A stretch of DNA of 5,742 bases, taken from the NCBI GenBank assembly GCA_025361465.1, contig JANYAG010000193.1, positions 1 through 5,742 on the forward strand, written 5' to 3'. Origin of the DNA: Gemmatimonadota bacterium (GTDB taxonomy: Bacteria; Gemmatimonadota; Gemmatimonadetes; Gemmatimonadales; GWC2-71-9). Made by a program: the position numbers and the translations under genes. Positions within the stretch are counted from its first letter, which is position 1. Every line of letters starts with the position of its first letter. Below, in pieces: positions 1-5,742 of the stretch. The notes beneath the pieces are model-generated. The model searched no databases, was not told the DNA's origin, and worked only from the letters and a program-made list of their open reading frames with translations.

Positions 1-623
1 TTCCCGACGGGTACGATCCGCTCCTTGCGCCCCTTGCCGAGCACCTTGACCTGGTCGCTGAGCAGGTCAAGCGCACCCTGATCGAGCATCCGCAATTCCG
101 AGAGACGCAGCCCCGATGAGTAGAACAACTCCAGCATCGCCAGGTCGCGCAGGGCATCGAAATCATCCTGCTCGGCCTGTGACTCGGCGTACGCGAAGAT
201 CTGGGTCACCTGTTCCGCCAGCAGGTACGTCGGCAGCCGCTTCTCGAGCCGGGGAATCTTGGCCGCCCGGATCGCGGCGATGTCGATATCGTGATAGACA
301 TGCAGCCACTTGTAGAAGGAGCGGATCGCCGACAGGGTGCGCGCCGCTGACCGGCGAGCCAGGCCACGCCGCTCGAGCTCACCGAGGAAGCCCCGCAGTG
401 CAAGTCGATCGACGCCCGTGAATTCCCACGCGCTCTTGCCGTTGCGACGATCGAGGAAGTCGCAGAATTCCTCGAGGTCACGGCGATACGCCTTGAGGGT
501 GTGCGGCGAGTGATCGCGCGCCTTCTCGAGATGGGTAAGGAAGTCCTCCACCAGCGGAGGCAGTGAGGTCCCTCCAGGCTCGCTTCGCGAGCCGTCGGGA
601 CGAGGGGGCTTGGTGTTCCTCAT
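1..623 (-). CDS. xerC: Tyrosine recombinase XerC (5' part, C-terminus beyond the left edge)
   Basis: This is a site-specific tyrosine recombinase. XerC works with XerD at dif to resolve chromosome dimers into monomers at division. About 207 codons are visible. The N-terminal SAM-like (core-binding) domain is seen as DFLTHLEKARDHSPHTLKAYRRDLEEF (about residues 27-53, here split: it begins DFLTHL and ends RRDLEEF) and continues to SAIRSFYKWL (98-107). The catalytic domain begins near residue 130. It shows the first catalytic Arg in SSGLRLSEL (R173, positions 105-107) and the beta-hairpin Lys in LGKGRKER (about K197-K200). The HxxR, second His/Trp and Tyr nucleophile lie past position 1. The position directly after trmFO fits xerC rather than xerD. 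The start is uncertain. ATG at 623 is the longest conventional start but lies inside a repeat and has no SD. CTG at 563 has GGAGGG 6 nt upstream, and GTG at 551 is closest to the usual family N-terminus. Family call is firm; the start is not. Confidence 0.88.
   Translation of the reverse strand, partial: MRNTKPPRPDGSRSEPGGTSLPPLVEDFLTHLEKARDHSPHTLKAYRRDLEEFCDFLDRRNGKSAWEFTGVDRLALRGFLGELERRGLARRSAARTLSAIRSFYKWLHVYHDIDIAAIRAAKIPRLEKRLPTYLLAEQVTQIFAYAESQAEQDDFDALRDLAMLELFYSSGLRLSELRMLDQGALDLLSDQVKVLGKGRKERIVPVG
568..601. repeat. REP-like palindrome (hairpin) at the start of xerC
   Basis: A 34-nt imperfect palindrome. The inner stem is GGCTCGC / GCGAGCC with a 3-nt loop (577-593). A 3x4-nt internal loop leads to an outer stem GTCCC / GGGAC at the two ends (568-572 and 597-601). 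On the transcribed (minus) strand the 3' arm contains GGAGGG (575-570), the best Shine-Dalgarno sequence in front of xerC, so folding could hide it. There is no T-tract after it, so it is not a typical intrinsic terminator. It looks like a dispersed extragenic palindrome. The copy number elsewhere in the genome cannot be seen here. Confidence 0.65.
570..575 (-). promoter_or_regulatory. Candidate ribosome binding site for xerC
   Basis: GGAGGG on the minus strand is the only strong Shine-Dalgarno sequence upstream of the recombinase. It is 6 nt from an in-frame CTG at 563-561 and 18 nt from the in-frame GTG at 551-549. The spacing favours CTG as the true start, giving an N-terminus LPPLVEDFLTHL read with initiator Met. 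It is embedded in the 3' arm of the palindrome at 568-601. Confidence 0.4.
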
Positions 624-644
624 CCTGAGCAACGCGAAGGATCT
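620..644. repeat. REP-like palindrome of the TCCTGAGC-NNN-GCGAAGGA type
   Basis: A 25-nt element directly after the trmFO stop. The stem ATCCT / AGGAT (622-626 and 638-642) continues through two G-A mismatches into GC / GC around an AAC loop (631-633). I recognise closely similar sequence (TCATCCTGAGC...GCGAAGGATCT) as a repeat that recurs in many environmental bacterial genomes; that is recollection, not a search. It lies 18 nt from the second palindrome at 568-601, giving a paired-hairpin layout like bacterial composite REP elements. The ATG at 623-621, the longest possible xerC start, is inside it. Confidence 0.65.
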
Positions 645-654
645 GGGAGAAGCT

Positions 655-1950
655 TCATAGCGCGGGTCTCCACGCAGCGAAGTCCCGCCGCGCCCGCGCC
701 ACCAACGTCGCCTTGCGTTCGGCCTTCTTGACCTTTCCCTCGAGCGGATCGAGCAGCCCGAAGTTGCCGTTCATCGGCTGGAAATGCGCCGGGTCGGCCT
801 CGCGCAGGTAGCGCAGCAGCCCACCGAGCATCGTGGTGGGTGGCGGCGTCACCAGCGGCTGCCCGGCCAGCAGGCGGGCCAGGTTGATCCCGGCCAGCAG
901 GCCGGTGCCCAGCGATTCGGTGTAGCCCTCGACGCCGGTGAGTTGCCCGGCGAAGAAGAGCGGCACGCCGTTCTTGACCTGGAGTGCCGGGCCCAGTGCC
1001 GCCGGCGCGTTGAGGTAGCTGTTGCGATGGATGCTGCCGTAGCGCAGGAACTCGGCCGCTTCGAGTCCGGGGATCATCCGGAAGACCTTCTGCTGCTCCG
1101 GCATCCGGAGCCGCGTCTGGAAGCCGACCAGGTTCCACATCTGCCCCGCCTTGTCCTCCCGGCGCAACTGCACCACCGCGTGCGCATCTCGGCCAGTCTT
1201 CGGATCGGGGAGACCGATCGGCTTCATCGGGCCGAAGCGCGGCGTCTCCCTGCCCCGCTTGGCCATTTCCTCGACCGGCAGGCACCCTTCGAAGTATGGC
1301 ACCGCGTCGAATTCATGCCCATGGAACTGGTCGGCGGCCACGAGTGCGTCGATGAACCCCTCGTACTGGGCCAACGACATCGGTGCATTGAGATAGTCGT
1401 CGCCATCGCCCTTGCCCCAGCGGGACATCGCGTAAAGCACGTTGTGGTCAAGCGACTCGACGCTGACGATCGGCGCGATGGCATCATAGAAGGCGAGCGC
1501 CCCGGTGCCGAGCCGACTGGCGATCGCCTGGGCAAGGGCCTCGGAGGTGAGCGGGCCGGTCGCGACGATGCCGGGACTCGGAATGTCTGTCACTTCACCG
1601 CGCTCGACACGAATGCGGGGATGGGAGAGGATCTTCTCCTGCACCAGCGAGGCGAAGACCTCGCGGTCCACGGCAAGCGCGGTGCCGCCCGGCACCCGGG
1701 CCAGATCCGCGATGGGGAGCAGGATCGAACCGAGGTCGCGCAGCTCGGCCTTGAGGAGGCCATGTGCGTTCTCGAGATCAACCGACTTGAAGGTGTTGCT
1801 GCAGACCAGCTCGGCGAGACGATCGGTCTGGTGCGCCGGAGTGCGGACCACCGGGCGCATCTCCCACAGCGTGACGTCGCATCCCCGCTCAGCGAGGGCC
1901 CATGCGGCCTCGCACCCCGCGAGGCCGCCGCCCACCACCGTGACATTCAC
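655..1950 (-). CDS. trmFO: TrmFO, methylenetetrahydrofolate--tRNA-(uracil-5-)-methyltransferase
   Basis: A cytoplasmic FAD enzyme that makes 5-methyluridine at position 54 of the tRNA T-loop, using 5,10-methylenetetrahydrofolate as carbon donor and reduced flavin. The 431 aa match the usual family length. The N-terminal Rossmann FAD motif is VVGGGLAGCEAA (5-16), with the acidic residue ending the second strand at WEMRP (29-33). The family's two functional cysteines are visible: C50 in LVCSNTFKS and C223 in FEGCLPVEEMAKRG. Family motifs ALAVDRE, YDAIAPIV, PMKPIGLPDP, QLRREDK, NLVGFQT and the C-terminal FAGQLTGVEGYTES and NGNFGL are all present, so it should be active. The start is GTG at 1950-1948. 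It overlaps the topA stop as GTGA (1950-1947), and no strong SD precedes it, which suggests translational coupling to topA. It ends CTATGA just before the REP-like repeats. Its relative MnmG (GidA) is much longer, which rules it out. Confidence 0.97.
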   Translation of the reverse strand: MNVTVVGGGLAGCEAAWALAERGCDVTLWEMRPVVRTPAHQTDRLAELVCSNTFKSVDLENAHGLLKAELRDLGSILLPIADLARVPGGTALAVDREVFASLVQEKILSHPRIRVERGEVTDIPSPGIVATGPLTSEALAQAIASRLGTGALAFYDAIAPIVSVESLDHNVLYAMSRWGKGDGDDYLNAPMSLAQYEGFIDALVAADQFHGHEFDAVPYFEGCLPVEEMAKRGRETPRFGPMKPIGLPDPKTGRDAHAVVQLRREDKAGQMWNLVGFQTRLRMPEQQKVFRMIPGLEAAEFLRYGSIHRNSYLNAPAALGPALQVKNGVPLFFAGQLTGVEGYTESLGTGLLAGINLARLLAGQPLVTPPPTTMLGGLLRYLREADPAHFQPMNGNFGLLDPLEGKVKKAERKATLVARARRDFAAWRPAL

Positions 1951-4625
1951 GACGTCGCGGCGCGCCCGCGGGTGCGCGCGCCACCGCGCTTGGCCTTGGG
2001 GGCTTTCCCCTTCTCCTCGATCAGCAGCACCGCCGCGTCGAGCGCGAACGTCGCCGGATCGGACCCGCGGGGCAGCGAGGCATTGAGGATCCCGTGCTTG
2101 ACGTACGGGCCGTACTTGCCGTCGAATAGCTGCACCGGCTTGCCGTCGACCGGATGGACGCCGATCTCACGAATCGGCGTCGCGGCTGCCCGGCGTCCGC
2201 GCAATGCCTTCGGCTCGGCGAGCAGGGCCACGGCGCGATCGAGACTGACGGTCAGCACTTCATCGCCGGCCTTGAGCGAGCGGAAGTCGGCTTCGCCCTT
2301 GCCCAGGTCGTGCAGGATGTACGGCCCGAAGCGGCCGAGCCCCGCCTTCACCGGACGGCCCGACTCGGGATGGTTGCCGAGCAGGCGCGGCAGCGCGAGC
2401 AGGCCGACGGCCATCTCGAGCGTCACGTCCTCGGGCTTGGCGCCCTTGGGCAACGACGCCCGCTTCGGCTTGACCTTGCTTCCCTCTTCCTGCTGCCCGA
2501 GCTGCACGTAGGGACCGTACTGCCCATCGAGCAGGAAGATCTGCTCCCCCGACTCGGGGTGGACGCCGACAACGGCCGGGCCCTCGGCCCGCTGCCGCAA
2601 CAACGCCTCGATCCGTTCGGCATCGAGATCCGCCGGCGTGGCGTCCTTCGGGAGCGAGGCACGGAGCGGCTCAGCCTCGCCGCCATTCTTCTCGACGTAC
2701 GGCCCGAAGCGGCCGATCCGTACGGTGGCGCCGAGCCCTTCGATGTTCACCTGGCGTGCTTCGGCGGGCTTGATCTCCTTCTCGCCGACCGCGGTCGCCT
2801 GCTGCAGCCCGTCCTCGCCGAGGTAGAACTCCTTCAGGTACTTGAGCCAGTCATCATCGCCGGCTGCGATCTGGTCGAGGCGGTCTTCCATCCCCTTGGT
2901 GAATTCGACATCCACCAGGTGGCCGAAGTGCTTGATCAGCAGATCAGTGACGGCGAAGGCAGTGAAGGTCGGCACCAGCGCCTGGCCCTGGCGCACCACG
3001 TAGCCGCGATCGACAATCGTCCCCATGATGCTGGCGTACGTCGATGGCCGGCCGACGCCGTCCTCTTCGAGCGCCTTGACCAGCGAGGCTTCGGTGTAGC
3101 GCGCCGGCGGCTTGGTCTCGTGGCCGACCGGTTCGAGGGCGGTGCAGGTCGGGGCGTTGCCGACCTTGAGCGGCGGCAGCGTGGTGTCGCGATCCTCGAG
3201 CGCCGCCTCAGGGTCGTCCGACCCCTCCACATACACCCGCAGAAAGCCGGCGAAGTCGGTGCGCAGCCCATTGGCACGGAAGAGCGTGTTCAGCACGGCG
3301 ATCTCGGCCATCATCGCCGTCTTCTTGGCGTCCTTCATCTGCGACGCCACGGTGCGCTTCCAGATCAGGTCGTAGAGCGCCAACTCGTCGCCGCCGAGTT
3401 CGGTCTGGTCGGGTGTCCGGAAGACGGCTCCCGCCGGCCGGATCGCTTCGTGCGCTTCCTGCGCGTTGGCGACCTTGTTCGCGTAGGTCCGGGGCGAGGC
3501 GGGGAGGTATTCCTCACCGTACATCGCCCTCACCTGCGAGCGCGCGGCATTGATCGCCTGGTCGGACAGCGACACCGAGTCGGTCCGCATGTAGGTGATG
3601 TAACCGCGCTCATACAAGCGCTGGGCGGTTGACATGGTGTGCTTGGCGGAGAACCGCAGTTTGCGATTGGCTTCCTGCTGCAGCGTCGAGGTGGTGAACG
3701 GTGCGTAGGGACGCATCGTGCGTGGCGTCTCTTCGACCGCAGTCACCTGCCATGCCGCGCCCTTGAGCCGCTCGGTCAGCTCGCGGGCAGTGGCCTCGTC
3801 GAGGAGGCGTACTTCCTTGCCGACGGCGATCTTGCCGGTCTGCTCATCGAAATCCTTGCCGGTGGCGAGGCGCACGCCATCGAGCGCCACCAGCCCCGCC
3901 TCGAACTGCGCGTTGCCGTGCGCCAGCGTGGCCGAGAGATCCCAATAGCTGCCGGTGCGGAACGCCATCCGCTCGCGCTCGCGATCGACCACCAGCCGGG
4001 TCGCCACTGACTGCACCCGCCCGGCCGACAGCCCGAACGCCACCTTCTTCCAGAGCAGGGGCGAGAGGGTGTAGCCGACCAGCCGATCGAGAATCCGCCG
4101 CGTTTCCTGCGCTCGCACCAGGTTGTTGTCCACGTCGCGGGTGTGGGTCAGCGAATCCTGGATCGCCTCGCGGGTGATTTCGTGGAACACCATCCGCCGG
4201 ACCGGAACCTTCGGCTCGAGCACTTCGGCAAGGTGCCACGAGATGCTCTCGCCCTCGCGGTCTTCGTCAGTTGCGAGGTAGAGGACGTCGGAGTCCTTGA
4301 GGAGCGCCTTCAGTTCGCGCACGACCGACTTCTTGTCACCCGGGATGATGTAGAGCGGCGCAAAGTCCTTGGCGACGTTGACGCCGAACCGGGCCCATTC
4401 CTCACCCTTGTACTTGGCGGGGATCTCCTTGGCCTCCCCCGGCAGGTCGCGGATATGTCCCATCGAGGCGGCCACGGTGTAGCCGGCAGGGAGGAAGCCC
4501 TTGATGGTCCGGGCCTTGGTCGGCGATTCGACGATCACCAGCGCACGCTGCCCGAAGGTCGGGGAATCGCTCTTCCCCGCCCGACGTGCCTTTGGCGCCG
4601 CTTTCGTCCGTTTCTTCACCGCCAT
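1947..4625 (-). CDS. topA: DNA topoisomerase I (type IA) with C-terminal repeat domains
   Basis: Relaxes negative supercoils by breaking one DNA strand through a 5'-phosphotyrosine link. At 892 aa it is of normal length. A basic tail (1-26) precedes the TOPRIM domain: VIVESPTKART with E33, and the metal-binding D120/D122/E124 in TDEDREGE. Core motifs follow: LSAGRVQSVATR (199-210), the active-site GYITYMRTDS with nucleophile Y345 and R347, NAQEAHEAIRP (387-397), and YTEASLVKALEEDGVGRPSTY (510-530). Four topoisomerase C-terminal repeats carry G(R/Q/K)(F/Y)GPY at about 638, 701, 764 and 836, three of them followed by SLP and the third by RSLKAGD. A Lys/Arg-rich tail (872-890) ends the protein. 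There are no Cys4 zinc fingers; the single Cys I see is C494. The ATG is supported by GGGAGGAG 7 nt upstream, so the basic N-terminal tail is probably real. It overlaps trmFO by 4 nt. The catalytic motifs are complete. Confidence 0.98.
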   Translation of the reverse strand: MAVKKRTKAAPKARRAGKSDSPTFGQRALVIVESPTKARTIKGFLPAGYTVAASMGHIRDLPGEAKEIPAKYKGEEWARFGVNVAKDFAPLYIIPGDKKSVVRELKALLKDSDVLYLATDEDREGESISWHLAEVLEPKVPVRRMVFHEITREAIQDSLTHTRDVDNNLVRAQETRRILDRLVGYTLSPLLWKKVAFGLSAGRVQSVATRLVVDRERERMAFRTGSYWDLSATLAHGNAQFEAGLVALDGVRLATGKDFDEQTGKIAVGKEVRLLDEATARELTERLKGAAWQVTAVEETPRTMRPYAPFTTSTLQQEANRKLRFSAKHTMSTAQRLYERGYITYMRTDSVSLSDQAINAARSQVRAMYGEEYLPASPRTYANKVANAQEAHEAIRPAGAVFRTPDQTELGGDELALYDLIWKRTVASQMKDAKKTAMMAEIAVLNTLFRANGLRTDFAGFLRVYVEGSDDPEAALEDRDTTLPPLKVGNAPTCTALEPVGHETKPPARYTEASLVKALEEDGVGRPSTYASIMGTIVDRGYVVRQGQALVPTFTAFAVTDLLIKHFGHLVDVEFTKGMEDRLDQIAAGDDDWLKYLKEFYLGEDGLQQATAVGEKEIKPAEARQVNIEGLGATVRIGRFGPYVEKNGGEAEPLRASLPKDATPADLDAERIEALLRQRAEGPAVVGVHPESGEQIFLLDGQYGPYVQLGQQEEGSKVKPKRASLPKGAKPEDVTLEMAVGLLALPRLLGNHPESGRPVKAGLGRFGPYILHDLGKGEADFRSLKAGDEVLTVSLDRAVALLAEPKALRGRRAAATPIREIGVHPVDGKPVQLFDGKYGPYVKHGILNASLPRGSDPATFALDAAVLLIEEKGKAPKAKRGGARTRGRAATS

Positions 4626-4632
4626 CCGCTGA

Positions 4633-4640
4633 CTCCTCCC
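4633..4640 (-). promoter_or_regulatory. Ribosome binding site of topA
   Basis: GGGAGGAG lies 7 nt before the ATG at 4625-4623. This strong match with good spacing fixes the topA start and thus its basic N-terminal extension. Confidence 0.8.
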
Positions 4641-4657
4641 GAAGCCCCAATACGCCT

Positions 4658-4677
4658 CGCCCCCGGGGTCGGGGGCG
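4658..4677 (-). promoter_or_regulatory. GC-rich hairpin in the topA leader
   Basis: A perfect 7-bp stem CGCCCCC / GGGGGCG closes a 6-nt loop (GACCCC on the minus strand). An extra GCC/GGC pairing across a 2-nt bulge can extend it. It lies between the candidate promoter and the topA SD. No T-tract follows on either strand, so a classical intrinsic terminator for aroK is unlikely. It could stabilise the mRNA 5' end, slow polymerase or act as a weak terminator; the sequence does not decide. Confidence 0.5.
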
Positions 4678-4692
4678 GCACTTCACGCTGTC

Positions 4693-4722
4693 TAAATAGT
4701 CGGCCAGTCACCGTCGTGGCAA
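4693..4722 (-). promoter_or_regulatory. Candidate sigma-70-type promoter for topA-trmFO-xerC
   Basis: On the minus strand TTGCCA (4722-4717, five of six matches to TTGACA) is followed after 18 nt by TATTTA (4698-4693, a weak -10). It lies in the most AT-rich stretch of the gap between aroK and topA. Transcription would begin near 4685, leaving a leader of about 60 nt with the GC hairpin and the SD. This is a consensus match only, and sigma specificity in this lineage is unknown. Confidence 0.4.
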
Positions 4723-4756
4723 GAGAGCCCGACGCAAGTTGTTTCATCTCAATGCA

Positions 4757-5326
4757 TTACCAACCAGCGTATTGCCGGGCCGCCGCGGCGACCAAGCGAG
4801 AGACGGAATCGGCGCTCTTCCCCGCCACGGAAACCTCGATGTCAGCCAGCTTGTACCAGGTTTCGCGCGCGGCAAGCTGCTCCCGGAGCCGCTCTTCCGG
4901 CGAACCACCAGCAAGGAGCGGTCGGTCAGCCGCATCGACCAGGCGACTCGCGGCCTCGGATACACCAATAGATAGATAGACGACGTACGCGGCGGGGGTG
5001 ACCACCGCCAGGTTGCCCGGCTGGGCGGCCCACCCTGCCCCAGCAGCGATGACCTTGGGGCCACCGGCCACTGCGTCGCGCATCAGTTCCCGCTCGAGGT
5101 CGCGAAACCTGGCTTCGCCCTCATCGGCGAAGAGGTCGTTGATCGACTTCCCCGCCCGAAGCACGATCCGGGCATCGAGGTCGCAGCATGACGTCCCGAG
5201 GTCGGTGGCCAGCAGCTCGGCCACCGTCGTCTTCCCAGCACCGGAGAGTCCGACCAGGATGATTGGTCGCGGTGACCTCAGGGCATCGTCTCCGAAGACG
5301 GGCCACTCTTCCGGAGCTCGTCCCAC
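4757..5326 (-). CDS. aroK: Shikimate kinase
   Basis: Phosphorylates shikimate at the 3-hydroxyl with ATP, the fifth step of the shikimate pathway, in the cytoplasm. Residues are numbered from GTG 5326. Walker A is GLSGAGKTT (26-34). The shikimate- and Mg-binding Asp pair is in CDLDARI (D49, D51). The shikimate-binding Arg is in FRDLERE (R75). The shikimate loop is GAG (96-98) where the family usually has GGG. The lid Arg is in RPLL (R135), and the C-terminal Arg is in RETWYKLAD (R154). The start is uncertain. GTG at 5326 gives 189 aa, overlaps aroC by 49 nt and lacks an SD. An in-frame CTG at 5281-5279 has GGAG 8 nt upstream, overlaps the aroC stop as CTGA and gives 174 aa, the usual size, starting just before PRPIILVGLSG. 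The pairing with aroC supports the role. AroL-type isozymes cannot be separated by sequence here. The family call is firm. Confidence 0.93.
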   Translation of the reverse strand: MGRAPEEWPVFGDDALRSPRPIILVGLSGAGKTTVAELLATDLGTSCCDLDARIVLRAGKSINDLFADEGEARFRDLERELMRDAVAGGPKVIAAGAGWAAQPGNLAVVTPAAYVVYLSIGVSEAASRLVDAADRPLLAGGSPEERLREQLAARETWYKLADIEVSVAGKSADSVSRLVAAAARQYAGW

Positions 5327-5742
5327 CGATGCCCGGCGGCCGCGAGATAGCCGTCGAGGTTTCGCCGGGTCTCGCCCAGCGAATCGCCGCCGAACTTCTC
5401 GAGCATCGCATCCGCCAGCACCAGCGCCACCAGCGCCTCGGCGATCACGCCCATCGCTGGAACGGCGGTGACATCGGAGCGCTCGCTTTGGGCGCTGGCC
5501 TCTTCGCCCGTGGCGAGGTTCACGGTCTTGAGCGGCGACATCAGGGTGGAGATCGGCTTCATGGCGACCCGGACGACCAACGGCTCGCCGGTGGTCATGC
5601 CGCCTTCCAACCCACCGGCGTTGTTGCCGAGGCGGCGAAAACCGGCGTGATGATCGTGAACGGTGAATGGTGCAGCGTGGGTCGTGTCGGCAATGATGGG
5701 ATCGTGCACTTCAGAACCCGGACGCCGGGCAGCTTCGAAGCC
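5278..5742 (-). CDS. aroC: Chorismate synthase (C-terminal part; 5' end beyond the right edge)
   Basis: Converts 5-enolpyruvylshikimate-3-phosphate to chorismate by 1,4-trans elimination of phosphate, using reduced FMN; it is the last step of the common aromatic pathway. The visible 154 residues begin GFEAARRPGSEVHDPI and include the FMN- and substrate-binding signature RRLGNNAGGLEGGMTTGEP, then VRVAMKPIST and SPLKTVNL. The C-terminal RSDVTAVPAMGVIAEA block is also present. These are standard bacterial AroC motifs, and nothing in the visible part suggests inactivation. It ends in a polar tail, SGPSSETMP, with stop TGA at 5280-5278. The first half, with the conserved N-terminal motifs, is outside the window. 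No start is assigned because the frame is open through position 5742. It sits directly upstream of aroK with overlapping reading frames, so the two shikimate-pathway genes are very likely cotranscribed and translationally coupled. Confidence 0.97.
   Translation of the reverse strand, partial: GFEAARRPGSEVHDPIIADTTHAAPFTVHDHHAGFRRLGNNAGGLEGGMTTGEPLVVRVAMKPISTLMSPLKTVNLATGEEASAQSERSDVTAVPAMGVIAEALVALVLADAMLEKFGGDSLGETRRNLDGYLAAAGHRWDELRKSGPSSETMP
5290..5293 (-). promoter_or_regulatory. Possible ribosome binding site deciding the aroK start
   Basis: GGAG on the minus strand, inside the last codons of aroC, is 8 nt before an in-frame CTG (5281-5279) that overlaps the aroC TGA. No comparable SD precedes the GTG at 5326. 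It supports a shorter 174-aa AroK with a non-canonical start, but a 4-nt match can occur by chance. Confidence 0.3.

Noticed and set aside
206..481. Short minus-strand frame in the recombinase region
   Set aside because: Shifted frame of xerC; the xerC frame has the domain motifs and catalytic Arg.
568..644. CRISPR array or insertion-sequence end
   Set aside because: The two palindromes differ in sequence, there is no regular repeat-spacer pattern, and there is no transposase frame or target-site duplication that I can see.
620..1285. Open frame of 221 codons on the minus strand overlapping the end of trmFO
   Set aside because: Out-of-frame reading of trmFO (Ala/Gly/Arg-rich). The trmFO frame carries all the conserved motifs.
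1947..1950. Frameshift or fusion between topA and trmFO
   Set aside because: The 4-nt GTGA overlap is an ordinary stop-start arrangement; both proteins are complete.
784..2511. Open frame of 575 codons on the plus strand, antisense to trmFO and the end of topA
   Set aside because: It crosses two certain genes, has the Arg/His/Gly-rich composition typical of high-GC antisense frames, shows no recognisable domain and has no SD. It is a shadow of codon bias on the other strand.
2154..3632. Open frame of 492 codons on the plus strand within topA
   Set aside because: Antisense shadow of the topA coding frame; low-complexity LxxRxxR-like composition and no family motif.
4658..4677. Intrinsic terminator between aroK and topA
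   Set aside because: The GC hairpin is strong, but no run of T follows on either strand, so it is listed only as a leader hairpin.

Overview
The window is high-GC DNA in which every gene I can support lies on the minus strand. Read in the direction of transcription (right to left), the order is: the 3' part of aroC (chorismate synthase), aroK (shikimate kinase), a 131-bp gap, topA (DNA topoisomerase I), trmFO (folate-dependent tRNA m5U54 methyltransferase), and the 5' part of a xerC-type tyrosine recombinase that runs off the left edge. The order topA-trmFO-xerC is a known conserved bacterial block, usually followed by hslV-hslU. Those two would be expected just beyond position 1 but are not visible. 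High GC, TrmFO rather than a SAM-dependent TrmA-type enzyme, and a dispersed palindromic repeat of the 'CATCCTGAGC...GCGAAGGATC' kind point to an environmental bacterium outside the Gammaproteobacteria. Gemmatimonadota is my best guess, but the assignment is tentative.

Right part (4757-5742): aroC and aroK are the end of a shikimate-pathway cluster (shikimate to shikimate-3-phosphate, and EPSP to chorismate). The two reading frames overlap or abut, which suggests coupled translation. Middle (4626-4756): this short gap is the most AT-rich stretch near the genes. It carries a candidate sigma-70-like promoter, a strong GC hairpin and a good Shine-Dalgarno (SD) sequence, so topA probably has its own promoter. 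Left-centre (655-4625): topA and trmFO overlap by 4 nt (GTGA) and look translationally coupled. TopA has the full type IA catalytic core, but its C-terminus is built from four topoisomerase C-terminal repeats instead of zinc fingers.

Left end (1-655): between the trmFO stop and the conserved start of the recombinase lie about 100 nt made largely of two palindromic REP-like hairpins. They stay in frame with xerC, and they contain its only upstream ATG and its best SD sequence. This junction is the most unusual part of the window. Otherwise these are ordinary housekeeping genes. I found no RNA gene, CRISPR array, insertion sequence or novel multi-gene system.
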